DNA of 64,000 bases from Nitrosomonas sp. PY1 (GTDB lineage: Bacteria; Pseudomonadota; Gammaproteobacteria; Burkholderiales; Nitrosomonadaceae). The position numbers were made by a program, and so were the translations under genes. Below, one piece after another: positions 19,931 through 28,578 of this stretch. The notes beneath the pieces are model-generated. The model did not search any database and was not told the DNA's origin. It saw only the letters and a list, made by a program, of their open reading frames with translations. Each line of letters starts with the position of its first letter. The first letter of the stretch is position 1. The DNA is taken from NCBI RefSeq assembly GCF_022836435.1, contig NZ_BQXC01000001.1, positions 2,646,792 to 2,710,791 of the forward strand. The letters run 5' to 3'.

Positions 19931-19951
19931 CCTCGCCCCAAATGGGCGAGG
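19931..19951 (+). terminator. Hairpin after the small membrane-protein gene
   Basis: CCTCGCCC and GGGCGAGG form a perfect eight-base GC-rich stem with a five-base loop, about 50 bases after the stop codon. No U-tract follows, so termination or 3'-end stabilisation are both possible. Confidence 0.6.
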
Positions 19952-20422
19952 GCATTGAGGTCGTGTGTCTGCGAAGAAATTGATTTAGATAGACCCTTCG
20001 TTACGGATATCTTCATGGCTTGTGTGTTAAGTTTTATCAGAATTCCTTGCAAAGGATTACCAGGAAATCCTCGTTCAGTTACAATCCCGATGTAATGAAG
20101 TAAGCACTATTGGGAATAGAATTCGTAGAAATTAAAATTATTTTGGAATTAGCAAATAATCATTTATAGAGCTTTCCATAGCTGAAAATTAATCAAATAC
20201 TGCGATGGAGCAAATGAGTATATCGATTTGCCTTACGCCACTCTCAAAAAATTATCCAATATAGTATCCCCTAAGATGCTGATTTTGTAACTTTCGTCAC
20301 ATTGCTACGAAAATGCTCGCATAGTTTCTGTCAATGTCAAAAATGACTCGCGGATTCGATTTATAATAAGCGTAATGCCAATCTAGTATTGGTATTTTAT
20401 CTCTCTAAGATTGCAACGCCGC
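19952..20422. other. Non-coding stretch before the pseudouridine synthase
   Basis: About 470 bases with no supported gene. A run of short imperfect inverted repeats around 20050-20100 is visible but gives no recognisable RNA family or terminator. Confidence 0.45.
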
Positions 20423-21154
20423 ATGGAAAAAATACGCTTATCGAAATTGATGTCTGAACGAGGATTGTGCTCGCGCCGCGAGGCTGATCGCTTCATTGAA
20501 TTGGGTTGGGTATTTGTCGATGGCGAGAAAATTTCTGAGTTGGGCACAAAAATCCATCCTTCTCAAAAAATCACCTTGAATAAAGCCGCGCAATCGGAGC
20601 AAACGCAGTGGGTGACGGTTTTGCTCAACAAACCGATTGGATATGTTTCCGGGCAACCCGAACCGGGATATGAACCGGCGATTGTACTGATCAAGCCGGA
20701 AAACCAATTTGCCAATCATACAGCTACCAAACGCTTCCAGCGGTCACATTTAAAAAATCTGGCGCCAGCGGGGCGGTTGGATATCGATTCGCAAGGCTTG
20801 CTGGTGCTGACACAGGATGGACGCATTGCCAAGCAATTGATCGGTGAGAATTCTAATATCGAAAAAGAATATCTGGTGCGGGTTGAAGGTGTTTTACCGC
20901 GGGAAAAACTGGCGTTGCTGAATCATGGTTTGAGCTTGGATGGTCAGGCATTGAAGCCCGCGCAAGTAAGCTGGCAAAATCAAGATCAGTTACGGTTTAT
21001 CCTACATGAGGGCAAAAAGCGTCAAATACGCCGCATGTGTGAACTCGTCAATCTGAAAGTCATAGGGTTAAAACGCGTACGCATCGGCCAGGTCACACTG
21101 GGCAATTTACCGGAAGGACAATGGCGTTATTTGGAAGAGCGTGAGGGGTTCTGA
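20423..21154 (+). CDS. RsuA/RluB/RluF-family pseudouridine synthase
   Basis: The protein has an N-terminal S4 RNA-binding domain ([32 protein letters not shown]) and a catalytic domain. The active-site motif is [18 protein letters not shown], whose aspartate is catalytic. Later motifs [10 protein letters not shown] and [19 protein letters not shown] fit the family. It is 243 residues from ATG 20423; an upstream TTG at 20411 is less likely. The order and wording of motifs resemble RluF (23S U2604), but RluE- or RsuA-type targets cannot be excluded. Confidence 0.9.
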   Translation: MEKIRLSKLMSERGLCSRREADRFIELGWVFVDGEKISELGTKIHPSQKITLNKAAQSEQTQWVTVLLNKPIGYVSGQPEPGYEPAIVLIKPENQFANHTATKRFQRSHLKNLAPAGRLDIDSQGLLVLTQDGRIAKQLIGENSNIEKEYLVRVEGVLPREKLALLNHGLSLDGQALKPAQVSWQNQDQLRFILHEGKKRQIRRMCELVNLKVIGLKRVRIGQVTLGNLPEGQWRYLEEREGF

Positions 21155-21188
21155 AAAAGAACGATCTATTTGTTATTAGAAGCTAATT

Positions 21189-21821
21189 TCAATTGATCTT
21201 TCCATACCCAGAACGTTTCAAAGCAAGATTGTCATTGATTTGATCGAGAATCGACTGTTGAACCTCTTCATCGTGTGCAAAATCAAGTAGACCGCTATCA
21301 ATGACGAGCAGCTTATGAAGATGAGCTTTCTCATTGAGAATTTTCTCTAGTTGAATATTTATCTGCTGTAAATATTCAATAGTGATCGCATTCTCGACAT
21401 CTCTTCCCCGTTCTCGAATCCGCTGTAATTCAATTTTCGGATCGCATTTGAGGTGAATAAGTAAATCGGGGGTGCCTAATTCTTTTTCGACTTCTCGGTA
21501 AACAGAAAGAAAAACCTCTCGTTTGTTTTGCGGCAATGTAACGTAAGCATAGGCAAGATCAAGATATAGGGAAAAGTCGCTCGCGATTAGGTTTTTACTG
21601 TTCTGAGCTGATTTGATTTGATGATAGTGCTGCAAAAGAAATGTAATTTCGGTTTCAAAAGCAGTGCCTACAGGATCGGCATAAAAAGCACGCCAGAATG
21701 GATTGGTTTGGAAACTTTCCAGAATTGGGTTGATATTCGATCTTCCTAATAAATTAGCAAGTGTAGTTTTACCCGAAGCAATGCCACCACATATCTCAAT
21801 GCGATGAGTATCATAATTCAT
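21189..21821 (-). CDS. Deoxynucleoside-kinase-like protein (last gene of the four-gene operon)
   Basis: This 210-residue P-loop kinase of the dNK (dGK/dAK/dCK) family has the Walker A motif GGIASGKTT at residues 12-20. The acceptor-binding segment contains SDFSLYLDLAYAY in place of the usual ERS/DRS motif. The LID region is arginine-rich (RIRERGRDVENAI). The ATG at 21821 overlaps the preceding gene by 11 bases; a GTG at 21827 is an alternative. It would phosphorylate a deoxynucleoside or nucleoside. Its position behind a PurZ-like synthetase and a DCD-fold protein suggests one shared nucleotide pathway. Its AT content looks higher than that of the flanking housekeeping genes. Confidence 0.8.
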   Translation of the reverse strand: MNYDTHRIEICGGIASGKTTLANLLGRSNINPILESFQTNPFWRAFYADPVGTAFETEITFLLQHYHQIKSAQNSKNLIASDFSLYLDLAYAYVTLPQNKREVFLSVYREVEKELGTPDLLIHLKCDPKIELQRIRERGRDVENAITIEYLQQINIQLEKILNEKAHLHKLLVIDSGLLDFAHDEEVQQSILDQINDNLALKRSGYGKIN

Positions 21822-22806
21822 TTTCACTTGATGTAATCTGGCTGTTTAAATCTAAATTTTCAGTTGTTAGTCCCTTACTTTCTTTCTTTGATGATCCAAC
21901 AAGAGATTTAATTTGAGCTTCCAAAAAATTTAATCTTTTATTCAATTCTGTTTGATCTTTACTAAAACTTGTAATTTCATCACGTGCAGTCGCAATATTC
22001 TGGTTGGCATTCGAGATTAAATCCCAGGTCATATAAATTAAAGCCAGAAATCCCACTAATCCCAAGCCACCAACAACTTTACCAATAGTTTTGGTTGTTT
22101 CTATAAATTTATTTGCATTTGCGATTTCACCAGGGATTGAGCTACTAGCTGGACGTCCACTCGATGCTTTTTTGAAATATTCATAAGCAGGGAGACTCTG
22201 CTTATTAGTCGGAAAAGAACGATACTCAGCACCACTTCTCGCAGAAGAGTTCCATTTGATATGAGGGGACAGCTTTGTAAATTCAACCCAGATTAAGCCA
22301 TCTCCACCATGTAGAATATAGTCTTCAGAAGTCAGATTATGAAGTGGGATTAATAGCTGGCCGGCAAAACCGGGATCCACTAGTGGTCCAGTACCTAGTA
22401 ATAATCCCCGGTGTACATGTGTAATCTTCAAGTTAAATCGGATGGCTATATAATCCGGTAGAAAAAATTTAGTTTTAGTAAAAATAAAAACTATAACATT
22501 CTTTCTCAGTGTAAATGGTTCACCTTTTGCAAGAGTTTCCTTTTCTACTTTGCCAGTCTCTTCATTTACATAATAAACATCACCTAAGAAATCAATTTCA
22601 TAAGAAGCTGACTTCAGTTTATTTTTATCAAACGGAAAGATCATGCTCGTAATACGAGCATAGTCTTCAATATCACCTGAATTTAACAAAGCTGGAGGTA
22701 TTTCCACTGGAAAAGGATCTGTAGATGAAAACTTTAAAAAGCGTTTCTTGGCCTCTTTCTCATCATTTTCATCTACAAAGTCAAATTGAGAATAATCTTC
22801 GCTCAT
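21811..22806 (-). CDS. dCTP-deaminase/dUTPase-fold protein with transmembrane helix and coiled coil
   Basis: From ATG 22806, which overlaps the upstream stop as ATGA, the protein has 331 residues. Residues about 35-185 resemble the DCD/trimeric dUTPase fold (LKSASYEIDFLGDVYYV, then DPGFAGQLLIPLHNLTSEDY). The motifs that carry catalysis are altered: the strand with the deaminase glutamate reads LLIPLHN, and the R-S-S loop reads RFNLKITH. A hydrophobic helix (about 244-264, GGLGLVGFLALIYMTW) follows, then a coiled-coil tail. It therefore looks like a membrane-anchored nucleotide-binding sensor or effector, not an ordinary metabolic deaminase. A start at 22821 is possible but less likely. Confidence 0.78.
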   Translation of the reverse strand: MSEDYSQFDFVDENDEKEAKKRFLKFSSTDPFPVEIPPALLNSGDIEDYARITSMIFPFDKNKLKSASYEIDFLGDVYYVNEETGKVEKETLAKGEPFTLRKNVIVFIFTKTKFFLPDYIAIRFNLKITHVHRGLLLGTGPLVDPGFAGQLLIPLHNLTSEDYILHGGDGLIWVEFTKLSPHIKWNSSARSGAEYRSFPTNKQSLPAYEYFKKASSGRPASSSIPGEIANANKFIETTKTIGKVVGGLGLVGFLALIYMTWDLISNANQNIATARDEITSFSKDQTELNKRLNFLEAQIKSLVGSSKKESKGLTTENLDLNSQITSSENEL

Positions 22807-23834
22807 GCCAATTTCATGCAATCTTGTATTGATATCAAATGATCAGGCCCAAGCCCAGCATACGCGATATGACATCCGATTTCTTCTTCAAAATATCGCA
22901 ATAAAGATAAGGCTTCTGGGGTGTAATTCCGAAAAGCTGTATTTCTTATATCGAGGTAGTCGAGGTGATTCAAGACAATGCGAGTCGGTCTATTGTATAG
23001 GATCGCTTGGCGTACGATTTCCGGATCGAATCGCGCGACCCGTCTCATATTTTTTGTAACCGATGTATATTCAATAATTGGCAACTCAGAGCCGGAATCA
23101 GAAGTCAGTTCTTCCCAGGAAAATTCGTTAGGAAGCGGCCCTGAGTTACCGGCTACCCGGATCGGAAATGTTCTGATCACCAATATAATGTCATCAACAT
23201 CTAACGGACTTAGCCCGGCTTCCGCAACGAATCCTGCAGCGGTGGTATCCCGGCTGGTTGCAAATGGATAATCCCGGGTATGCAACACCGACAGACCGAA
23301 TCCTTGCGTACCCTCAACGATAATTCGTTCGTTTTTATTCAATCGTTCCCGTAGAAAAGGCGTGACCGGTCTTACAAACGGCTTGAGGCTTTCATCATCT
23401 CGTGCCAGCTTAACATTCCCAAGCCTGTTGATTCGTGCAGAAACCGCTGCGCCCGTGCCGCTTTGCGTGGAACCGATCGCTGTTCCAAGATTGGAATTCC
23501 TTTCTTCGGTCAGATTATCGTTGGTAATTACAACTGCATTGGGATCAATCGTAAGGCGGGAAGGTGCGAGGTTTGCAAGCTGCATTTCTTCAAACAAAAT
23601 CGCAGGTGAGAGATAACTCCCTGCCGGTAAAACACATTGAACATCTGGCAAAATGGCTGCCGTGGGTAATTGTTTGAAAATTATCGGGCCATTGTCAGAA
23701 ATTACGGTATGTCCGGAATTTGGTCCCCCGACCCTGATTGCAACGGATGCACCCATTTCTTTGGCAAAGAAATGTGCTACCTTGCCCTTTCCTTCAGAGC
23801 CAAATTGACCGCCCACGATAACTGTTACTGGCAT
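22803..23834 (-). CDS. Short adenylosuccinate-synthetase-like enzyme of PurZ type
   Basis: The protein has 343 residues, against about 430 for bacterial PurA. The P-loop reads GGQFGSEGKGK at residues 8-18, with Ser13 where PurA has its catalytic Asp; His42 in GGPNSGHT is kept. IGSTQSGTGAAVSARINR, EGTQGFGLSVLHTRDYPFAT and the guanine-recognition NHLD remain recognisable. The aspartate-binding loop is replaced by TSVTKNMRRVARFD. Asp-to-Ser at this site, as I recall, characterises phage PurZ, which makes 2-aminoadenylosuccinate from dGMP for Z-genomes. No other phage Z gene is visible. The gene overlaps both neighbours, so it belongs to the four-gene unit. The true substrate is unknown. Confidence 0.82.
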   Translation of the reverse strand: MPVTVIVGGQFGSEGKGKVAHFFAKEMGASVAIRVGGPNSGHTVISDNGPIIFKQLPTAAILPDVQCVLPAGSYLSPAILFEEMQLANLAPSRLTIDPNAVVITNDNLTEERNSNLGTAIGSTQSGTGAAVSARINRLGNVKLARDDESLKPFVRPVTPFLRERLNKNERIIVEGTQGFGLSVLHTRDYPFATSRDTTAAGFVAEAGLSPLDVDDIILVIRTFPIRVAGNSGPLPNEFSWEELTSDSGSELPIIEYTSVTKNMRRVARFDPEIVRQAILYNRPTRIVLNHLDYLDIRNTAFRNYTPEALSLLRYFEEEIGCHIAYAGLGPDHLISIQDCMKLA

Positions 23835-25900
23835 GTTAGTCTCGAAATGTGATGCATAATTAAATGATCTACTTTTGAATAAAGAGATTGAATTTTTCCT
23901 TCATTAGAAAATATCTCATGAGCTAATGGGCGCAGTGTTGAAACTTGTTGCTCAACAGGATGCGCTTCGGCTTCTTCAAACGATAATTTATTAGTTTCGC
24001 GAGTTTCGAATCGTGCTTTGCGTAATTTTGCAGAAGCTTCCAAATGGACGTGATAAAAAGCTGGCCCGAATGTTTCGATCCAAAAAGCATGATCATCAGA
24101 GAATCTCAATCCGTCAATGACAATATTGCCTTGTTGAGGCAAGTTTTCCAAAAGCTTACGGCCCAATTCGCGTTGCCCAATTTGTTTATATATCTGATCT
24201 CCAAATTCCTGTAAAGCCGTTCGAGTTGGTTCTTTACCCTGTTCGCGCATTATTTGTGCTAATACCATGCTGTAGCGGATATAGTAAAAACCATGGGTTT
24301 CAAAATATCTGGCAAGTGTCGTTTTGCCAGCTGCTATGCGGCCACTGATCCCGATAACTCTCCTATTGCACCAAGTACTTGTATTAGCATTTAAGTCTGG
24401 AATGATGAGCGCTTCATCACCCTCCACACCCAGCGCCTCAAATTTTCCGCTCCAGAAAAAGGCACCGACTACTGAAGATGTAATTGCGTCAAGCTCATCG
24501 TGCGTCAGCTGTTCCTTGAGGAAATCACCGTGTATTCCGAATTCTTTAAGACCTTCGCAAAGCATATCCAAACTGGCGCGCTTTCGCGGGATTCCCATAA
24601 TATCTTGCGCCGCTCCTGGATAGCTCTCGATTACAGGTACGCCTTTGCTGCGTAATAGTGAGGCCAATCGTATGCCTCTCGCAGTGAGTTTTTGCATGCT
24701 GGGAATAAGTGCAGGATAAACGTTGATTCCTCTTTTTTTTAATACCCGCTCACAATAACGCATGATTCCGTACTGATGCCTGCCTGGATCGTCATCATGA
24801 ACCGAAATTCTGCCTTGCGGTAGGGATAAAGGTGAATCAATCGACACAATATCTGGTTGTGCTGCTAAAGTAGCTAAGATTAAATCTTCATCGCTTGCTA
24901 TAAGACGGGTTGTTGCCTCTGTTGCATCCAATAAACACCAGCCTGATGGTTTATTTTCAGAACCTGTAAGGTCAATGCCTACTACTTTTAGCGAGTTTGA
25001 TTTCGTGGCAAAAAGGCTTTCATACTTGATTTTCGGTCCAGAATCGCCTTTATAGGGCGAAAAACTGATTTCTTTAAATAGACTGTGGGTTGATCTTTTA
25101 TTGGTTGATAAGGATTCCTTGCGGTTAAAAAATTTTGGAAACTTTTTGCTAATCTGATGCGGTAAATTTTGTTGTTTTGCTATTAACTCAATAACTTTGT
25201 CGAAAATAAATTTCATGCCCAAAATATCGCAATAGTTATATTGAGTTAAAAGTTTGAGAGCTTCTAAATCACCCCTGCGATATTGATGCCAGAGTATCGG
25301 TGCGCTTTCACCTTTAATTTCAATTAAATGAGATGGTCTTTTAAAACCGACCTTGTCTTCTATGATTTTCTGACCACCAGAAAGTGCTACTCTTTTAGCA
25401 AGGAATCTCAGGTCTATATGAACCGGCGGGATCGGTAGATCAGCAAGGCCTACTCGAAGAAAAGGCAGATCAAACATCGAGCCATTAAAAGTCACGATAG
25501 CGCAAGCATCTGATAAGACAGATCTAAGTGGTTGCTCGTCTCCTTCTTGAATGAAACTATTATATTTTCCTTGATAGAACCATCCAACCAGGGTAATAGC
25601 ATCGTAATAACGACTTAATCCGGTAGTTTCGATATCGAGGAAAAGTGTTTTTTCCGGGAAGGATAATGGAATTCTGTAGTGTTCTCGAGGATCTAAAAGA
25701 TTTGAGAAGTAAGCAGCATCCTTAACTTCAAAAGCAGTTCTTGCATTTTTAAAAAGATGATCTTGATCGAAAAAGAGGTTATCTTGCGGAGATAGGTATC
25801 TTTCAAGATCATCCCATGAAAAAATTCCTTCTTTCCAATATTTAGCTTCACGATTTGCACTAACACCGCGTAATAAGCGTTGAAAAGTCATATGAAGCAT
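23825..25900 (-). CDS. Three-domain fusion: DEDD exonuclease, DUF429, P-loop nucleotide kinase
   Basis: This 691-residue protein is the first gene of the operon. Residues about 84-235 form an RNase_H_2 (YprB-like) exonuclease: FLDIETTG (D89, E91), FNGSMFD (D144) and the YxxxD motif at 221-225 give a DEDDy-type active site. Residues about 305-490 match DUF429, a predicted RNase-H-like nuclease (VVGIDLTG, VSIDSPLSLP, ESYPGAAQDIMG, THDELDAITS). Residues 515-691 form a kinase-like P-loop domain (GISGRIAAGKTT at 517-528) with a lid-like arginine region. I do not know this architecture from any described system. It ends with a 10-base overlap into the PurZ-like gene. Confidence 0.82.
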   Translation of the reverse strand: MLHMTFQRLLRGVSANREAKYWKEGIFSWDDLERYLSPQDNLFFDQDHLFKNARTAFEVKDAAYFSNLLDPREHYRIPLSFPEKTLFLDIETTGLSRYYDAITLVGWFYQGKYNSFIQEGDEQPLRSVLSDACAIVTFNGSMFDLPFLRVGLADLPIPPVHIDLRFLAKRVALSGGQKIIEDKVGFKRPSHLIEIKGESAPILWHQYRRGDLEALKLLTQYNYCDILGMKFIFDKVIELIAKQQNLPHQISKKFPKFFNRKESLSTNKRSTHSLFKEISFSPYKGDSGPKIKYESLFATKSNSLKVVGIDLTGSENKPSGWCLLDATEATTRLIASDEDLILATLAAQPDIVSIDSPLSLPQGRISVHDDDPGRHQYGIMRYCERVLKKRGINVYPALIPSMQKLTARGIRLASLLRSKGVPVIESYPGAAQDIMGIPRKRASLDMLCEGLKEFGIHGDFLKEQLTHDELDAITSSVVGAFFWSGKFEALGVEGDEALIIPDLNANTSTWCNRRVIGISGRIAAGKTTLARYFETHGFYYIRYSMVLAQIMREQGKEPTRTALQEFGDQIYKQIGQRELGRKLLENLPQQGNIVIDGLRFSDDHAFWIETFGPAFYHVHLEASAKLRKARFETRETNKLSFEEAEAHPVEQQVSTLRPLAHEIFSNEGKIQSLYSKVDHLIMHHISRLTCQ

Positions 25901-26039
25901 ATCAATACTACAAATCCTTTAAATATATCTCGGTTATGATAGAAACCTTTCAAAAGTAGTTTTAAGTATACAGGAACACAAAATCGGTTAGTACCATTAG
26001 CGTTAGTGATTAGTATTTTGTAAAGTAGAGAGATTGCCC

Positions 26040-26267
26040 ATGCATCAGCGTTTGCACGTTGTTCTCAAAATTCCAGCCTATCAGCTTTTGTATTATTACG
26101 AAGGTAATGTCGATACCGTAGCCGCGAAAACAACCGATGGACGAATCATTCATTTTCCGGCGAATATTTTGCGTTCCGTGGTACAAAGTCATGGTGTGTA
26201 CGGTACATTTGAATTAGTTTTTGACGAACATCATAAGTTTGTGTCAATTGACCGCGTAAGCGACTGA
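26040..26267 (+). CDS. DUF2835-family small protein
   Basis: A 75-residue protein. The pattern LKIPAYQLLYYYEGNVDTVAAKTTDGR followed by IIHFPANILRSVVQSHGVYGTFELVFDE is the DUF2835 signature of proteobacteria. Start ATG 26040 follows a GTAGAGAG ribosome-binding stretch; a TTG six bases upstream is the alternative. No function is established for the family. It is divergent from the nucleotide operon and about 100 bases before ettA. Confidence 0.85.
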   Translation: MHQRLHVVLKIPAYQLLYYYEGNVDTVAAKTTDGRIIHFPANILRSVVQSHGVYGTFELVFDEHHKFVSIDRVSD

Positions 26268-26366
26268 AGGTGATTCCGTGTGTGACGACTTTCTTTGCGC
26301 TTTGACGTGCGCTACACTCTGATCTATCGTATTTTTCCTTTATCCTTTTAAACGACGGTTAAATTC

Positions 26367-28031
26367 ATGGCTCAATATGTAATGTCGATGCTCCGCGTGA
26401 GCAAAGTAGTTCCGCCCAAACGTCAGATCATCAAAGATATTTCTTTAAGCTTCTTTCCAGGAGCCAAAATTGGTTTGTTGGGATTGAATGGTTCGGGAAA
26501 ATCCACAGTGCTTAAAATCATGGCGGGAGCTGATACTGAAATCGAAGGCGAAGTGCAACGCCTACCGAATATCCGTATCGGTTATTTACCGCAAGAGCCG
26601 CAATTGAATCCCGACCATACCGTCCGACAGGAAGTCGAGGAAGGCTTGGGTGAAGTGATGCAGGCACAGAAAAAACTGGATGAGGTGTATGCTGCGTACG
26701 CTGAAGAGGGCGCCGATTTCGATGCACTGGCAGAAGAACAGGCGCGTCTGGAAGCGATTATTGCCACTGCGGGCAGCGATAGCTCGCATCAAATGGATAT
26801 TGCTGCAGATGCATTACGCTTGCCGCCGTGGGATGCGATCATTAAAAATTTGTCAGGGGGAGAAAAACGCCGCGTTGCGCTGTGCAAGCTGTTGCTGGAA
26901 AAACCGGATATGCTGTTGCTGGATGAACCGACCAACCATTTAGATGCCGAATCCGTCGAATGGTTGGAACAATTCTTAGTGCGTTTTCCAGGCACCGTCG
27001 TTGCTGTCACGCATGATCGTTATTTTCTCGATAATGCCGCCGAATGGATTTTAGAACTCGATCGTGGCCATGGCATTCCCTGGAAAGGTAATTATTCCAG
27101 TTGGCTGGAACAAAAAGAGGCCCACTTGGAGCAGGAAAACAAGCAGATTGATGCGCATATGAAGGCGATGAAGCAGGAACTGGAATGGGTGAGACAAAAC
27201 CCGAAAGGACGTCAGGCAAAATCAAAAGCGCGCTTGGCTCGCTTCGACGAATTGAATTCCCAGGAATACCAGAAACGCAATGAAACCCAAGAAATATTTA
27301 TTCCGGTTGGGGAGCGCCTCGGTAATGAAGTCATTGAGTTTGACGGTGTTTCCAAATCGTATGGCGACCGCTTATTGATCGACCACTTGAGCTTCAAGGT
27401 ACCGCCCGGCGCAATTGTTGGGATCATCGGCCCGAACGGCGCGGGTAAATCGACTCTGTTCAAGCTGATTACCGGCAAGGAACAACCCGATTCCGGAGAA
27501 GTGAAAATCGGTCCGACGGTGAAAATTGCGCACGTCGACCAAGCACGTGATACGCTGGAAAATGACAAAACCGTGTTCGATGCCATATCCGGCGGTAACG
27601 ATAACTTAATTGTCGGCAAATACACTACGCCCGCCCGCGCTTACTTGGGACGATTTAATTTCAAAGGCGGCGATCAGCAAAAAATCATCGGGCAACTTTC
27701 TGGCGGGGAACGCGGCCGACTCCATTTGGCGCAAACCTTAATTGCAGGCGGTAATGTATTACTGCTTGACGAGCCTTCCAACGATTTGGATGTGGAAACG
27801 CTACGTGCATTGGAAGACGCATTATTGGAATTTGCCGGCTGCGTGTTGGTCATCTCGCACGATCGTTGGTTCCTCGATCGTATCGCTACGCACATTCTGG
27901 CTGCCGAAGGCGATTCGCAGTGGACTTTCTTCAACGGTAACTATCAAGAATACGAAGCTGACAAGAAAAAACGCCTGGGTGAAGAAGGTGCCAAACCGAA
28001 GCGCATACGGTACAAGCCGATTAGCAGGTGA
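26367..28031 (+). CDS. ettA: Energy-dependent translational throttle protein EttA (ABC-F)
   Basis: This 554-residue ABC-F ATPase has two nucleotide-binding domains. The first has Walker A GLNGSGKST and signature LSGGEKRRVALCKLLL; the second has GPNGAGKST and LSGGERGRLHLAQTL. The charged inter-domain linker (HLEQENKQIDAHMKAMKQEL) is the P-site tRNA interaction motif region. MAQYVMSMLRVSKVVPPKR at the N-terminus is characteristic of EttA rather than Uup. EttA binds the ribosomal E site and gates the first elongation steps according to the ADP/ATP ratio. Confidence 0.97.
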   Translation: MAQYVMSMLRVSKVVPPKRQIIKDISLSFFPGAKIGLLGLNGSGKSTVLKIMAGADTEIEGEVQRLPNIRIGYLPQEPQLNPDHTVRQEVEEGLGEVMQAQKKLDEVYAAYAEEGADFDALAEEQARLEAIIATAGSDSSHQMDIAADALRLPPWDAIIKNLSGGEKRRVALCKLLLEKPDMLLLDEPTNHLDAESVEWLEQFLVRFPGTVVAVTHDRYFLDNAAEWILELDRGHGIPWKGNYSSWLEQKEAHLEQENKQIDAHMKAMKQELEWVRQNPKGRQAKSKARLARFDELNSQEYQKRNETQEIFIPVGERLGNEVIEFDGVSKSYGDRLLIDHLSFKVPPGAIVGIIGPNGAGKSTLFKLITGKEQPDSGEVKIGPTVKIAHVDQARDTLENDKTVFDAISGGNDNLIVGKYTTPARAYLGRFNFKGGDQQKIIGQLSGGERGRLHLAQTLIAGGNVLLLDEPSNDLDVETLRALEDALLEFAGCVLVISHDRWFLDRIATHILAAEGDSQWTFFNGNYQEYEADKKKRLGEEGAKPKRIRYKPISR

Positions 28032-28071
28032 ACACGAGTCACCGTCCGAGTTCTTCTTTCAATAGGAAAAT

Positions 28072-28109
28072 TAGCAGAATAGCGGAGTTGTATTCCGGGT
28101 ATTCTGCTA
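28072..28109 (+). terminator. Terminator-like hairpin after ettA
   Basis: TAGCAGAATA (28072-28081) and TATTCTGCTA (28100-28109) form a perfect ten-base stem with an 18-base loop. A short T-rich stretch follows. It lies between ettA and the convergent TIGR04073 gene and could serve both. Confidence 0.65.
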
Positions 28110-28179
28110 TCGATTTTGCTGTAACTTCCAGGAAAAATATTCCGGCAGCTTTGATGGTATTTTCTTAACGTTAGAAAAA

Positions 28180-28542
28180 TTAACGCATACGGCCTTCGAT
28201 AAAAGTCGTTTCCCGGTCAAAGTCATTCCAAATAAAAGCCGGCTTCACAAAAGGAGTCGTTGGAATTAAAAAGGTCGCAATATCAAAAGCACCGCTTAAT
28301 GAACGCCCTACCGCATTCGCCAGACCTGTCAACAAACCGATCGTCATTGCGTGAATAACACCATCTCTGTGTGCGACAATGTTCATTGTTTTAGGTATCT
28401 CAGCCACGCCAGTCACTGCATTGGCAAGACCATTCCCTAATTTATCCACAACTTTATCGGCATATTGTTCCGCAAAGACTGTTCCCGAGGAAGTAATAAA
28501 TACCATCAAAGCGATAAAAAATAGATGAGTTATTTTTTTCAT
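28180..28542 (-). CDS. TIGR04073-type exosortase-system-associated secreted protein
   Basis: This 120-residue protein has a cleavable signal peptide (MKKITHLFFIALMVFITSSGTVFA). The mature part begins with KLGNGLANAVTGVAEIPKTMN and contains GLLTGLANAVGRSLSGAFDIATFLIP, the pattern of TIGR04073. That family is frequent in genomes with exosortase/PEP-CTERM systems. The function is unknown; the glycine-rich amphipathic segments suggest envelope association. No exosortase gene lies in this window. Confidence 0.82.
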   Translation of the reverse strand: MKKITHLFFIALMVFITSSGTVFAEQYADKVVDKLGNGLANAVTGVAEIPKTMNIVAHRDGVIHAMTIGLLTGLANAVGRSLSGAFDIATFLIPTTPFVKPAFIWNDFDRETTFIEGRMR

Positions 28543-28578
28543 GTATGCATACCTTATTAAAATAATTGAATTAACAAC

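Noticed and set aside
23825..25900. Reading the nucleotide operon as a prophage remnant
   Set aside because: No integrase, terminase, capsid or tail gene and no attachment site were found on either side.
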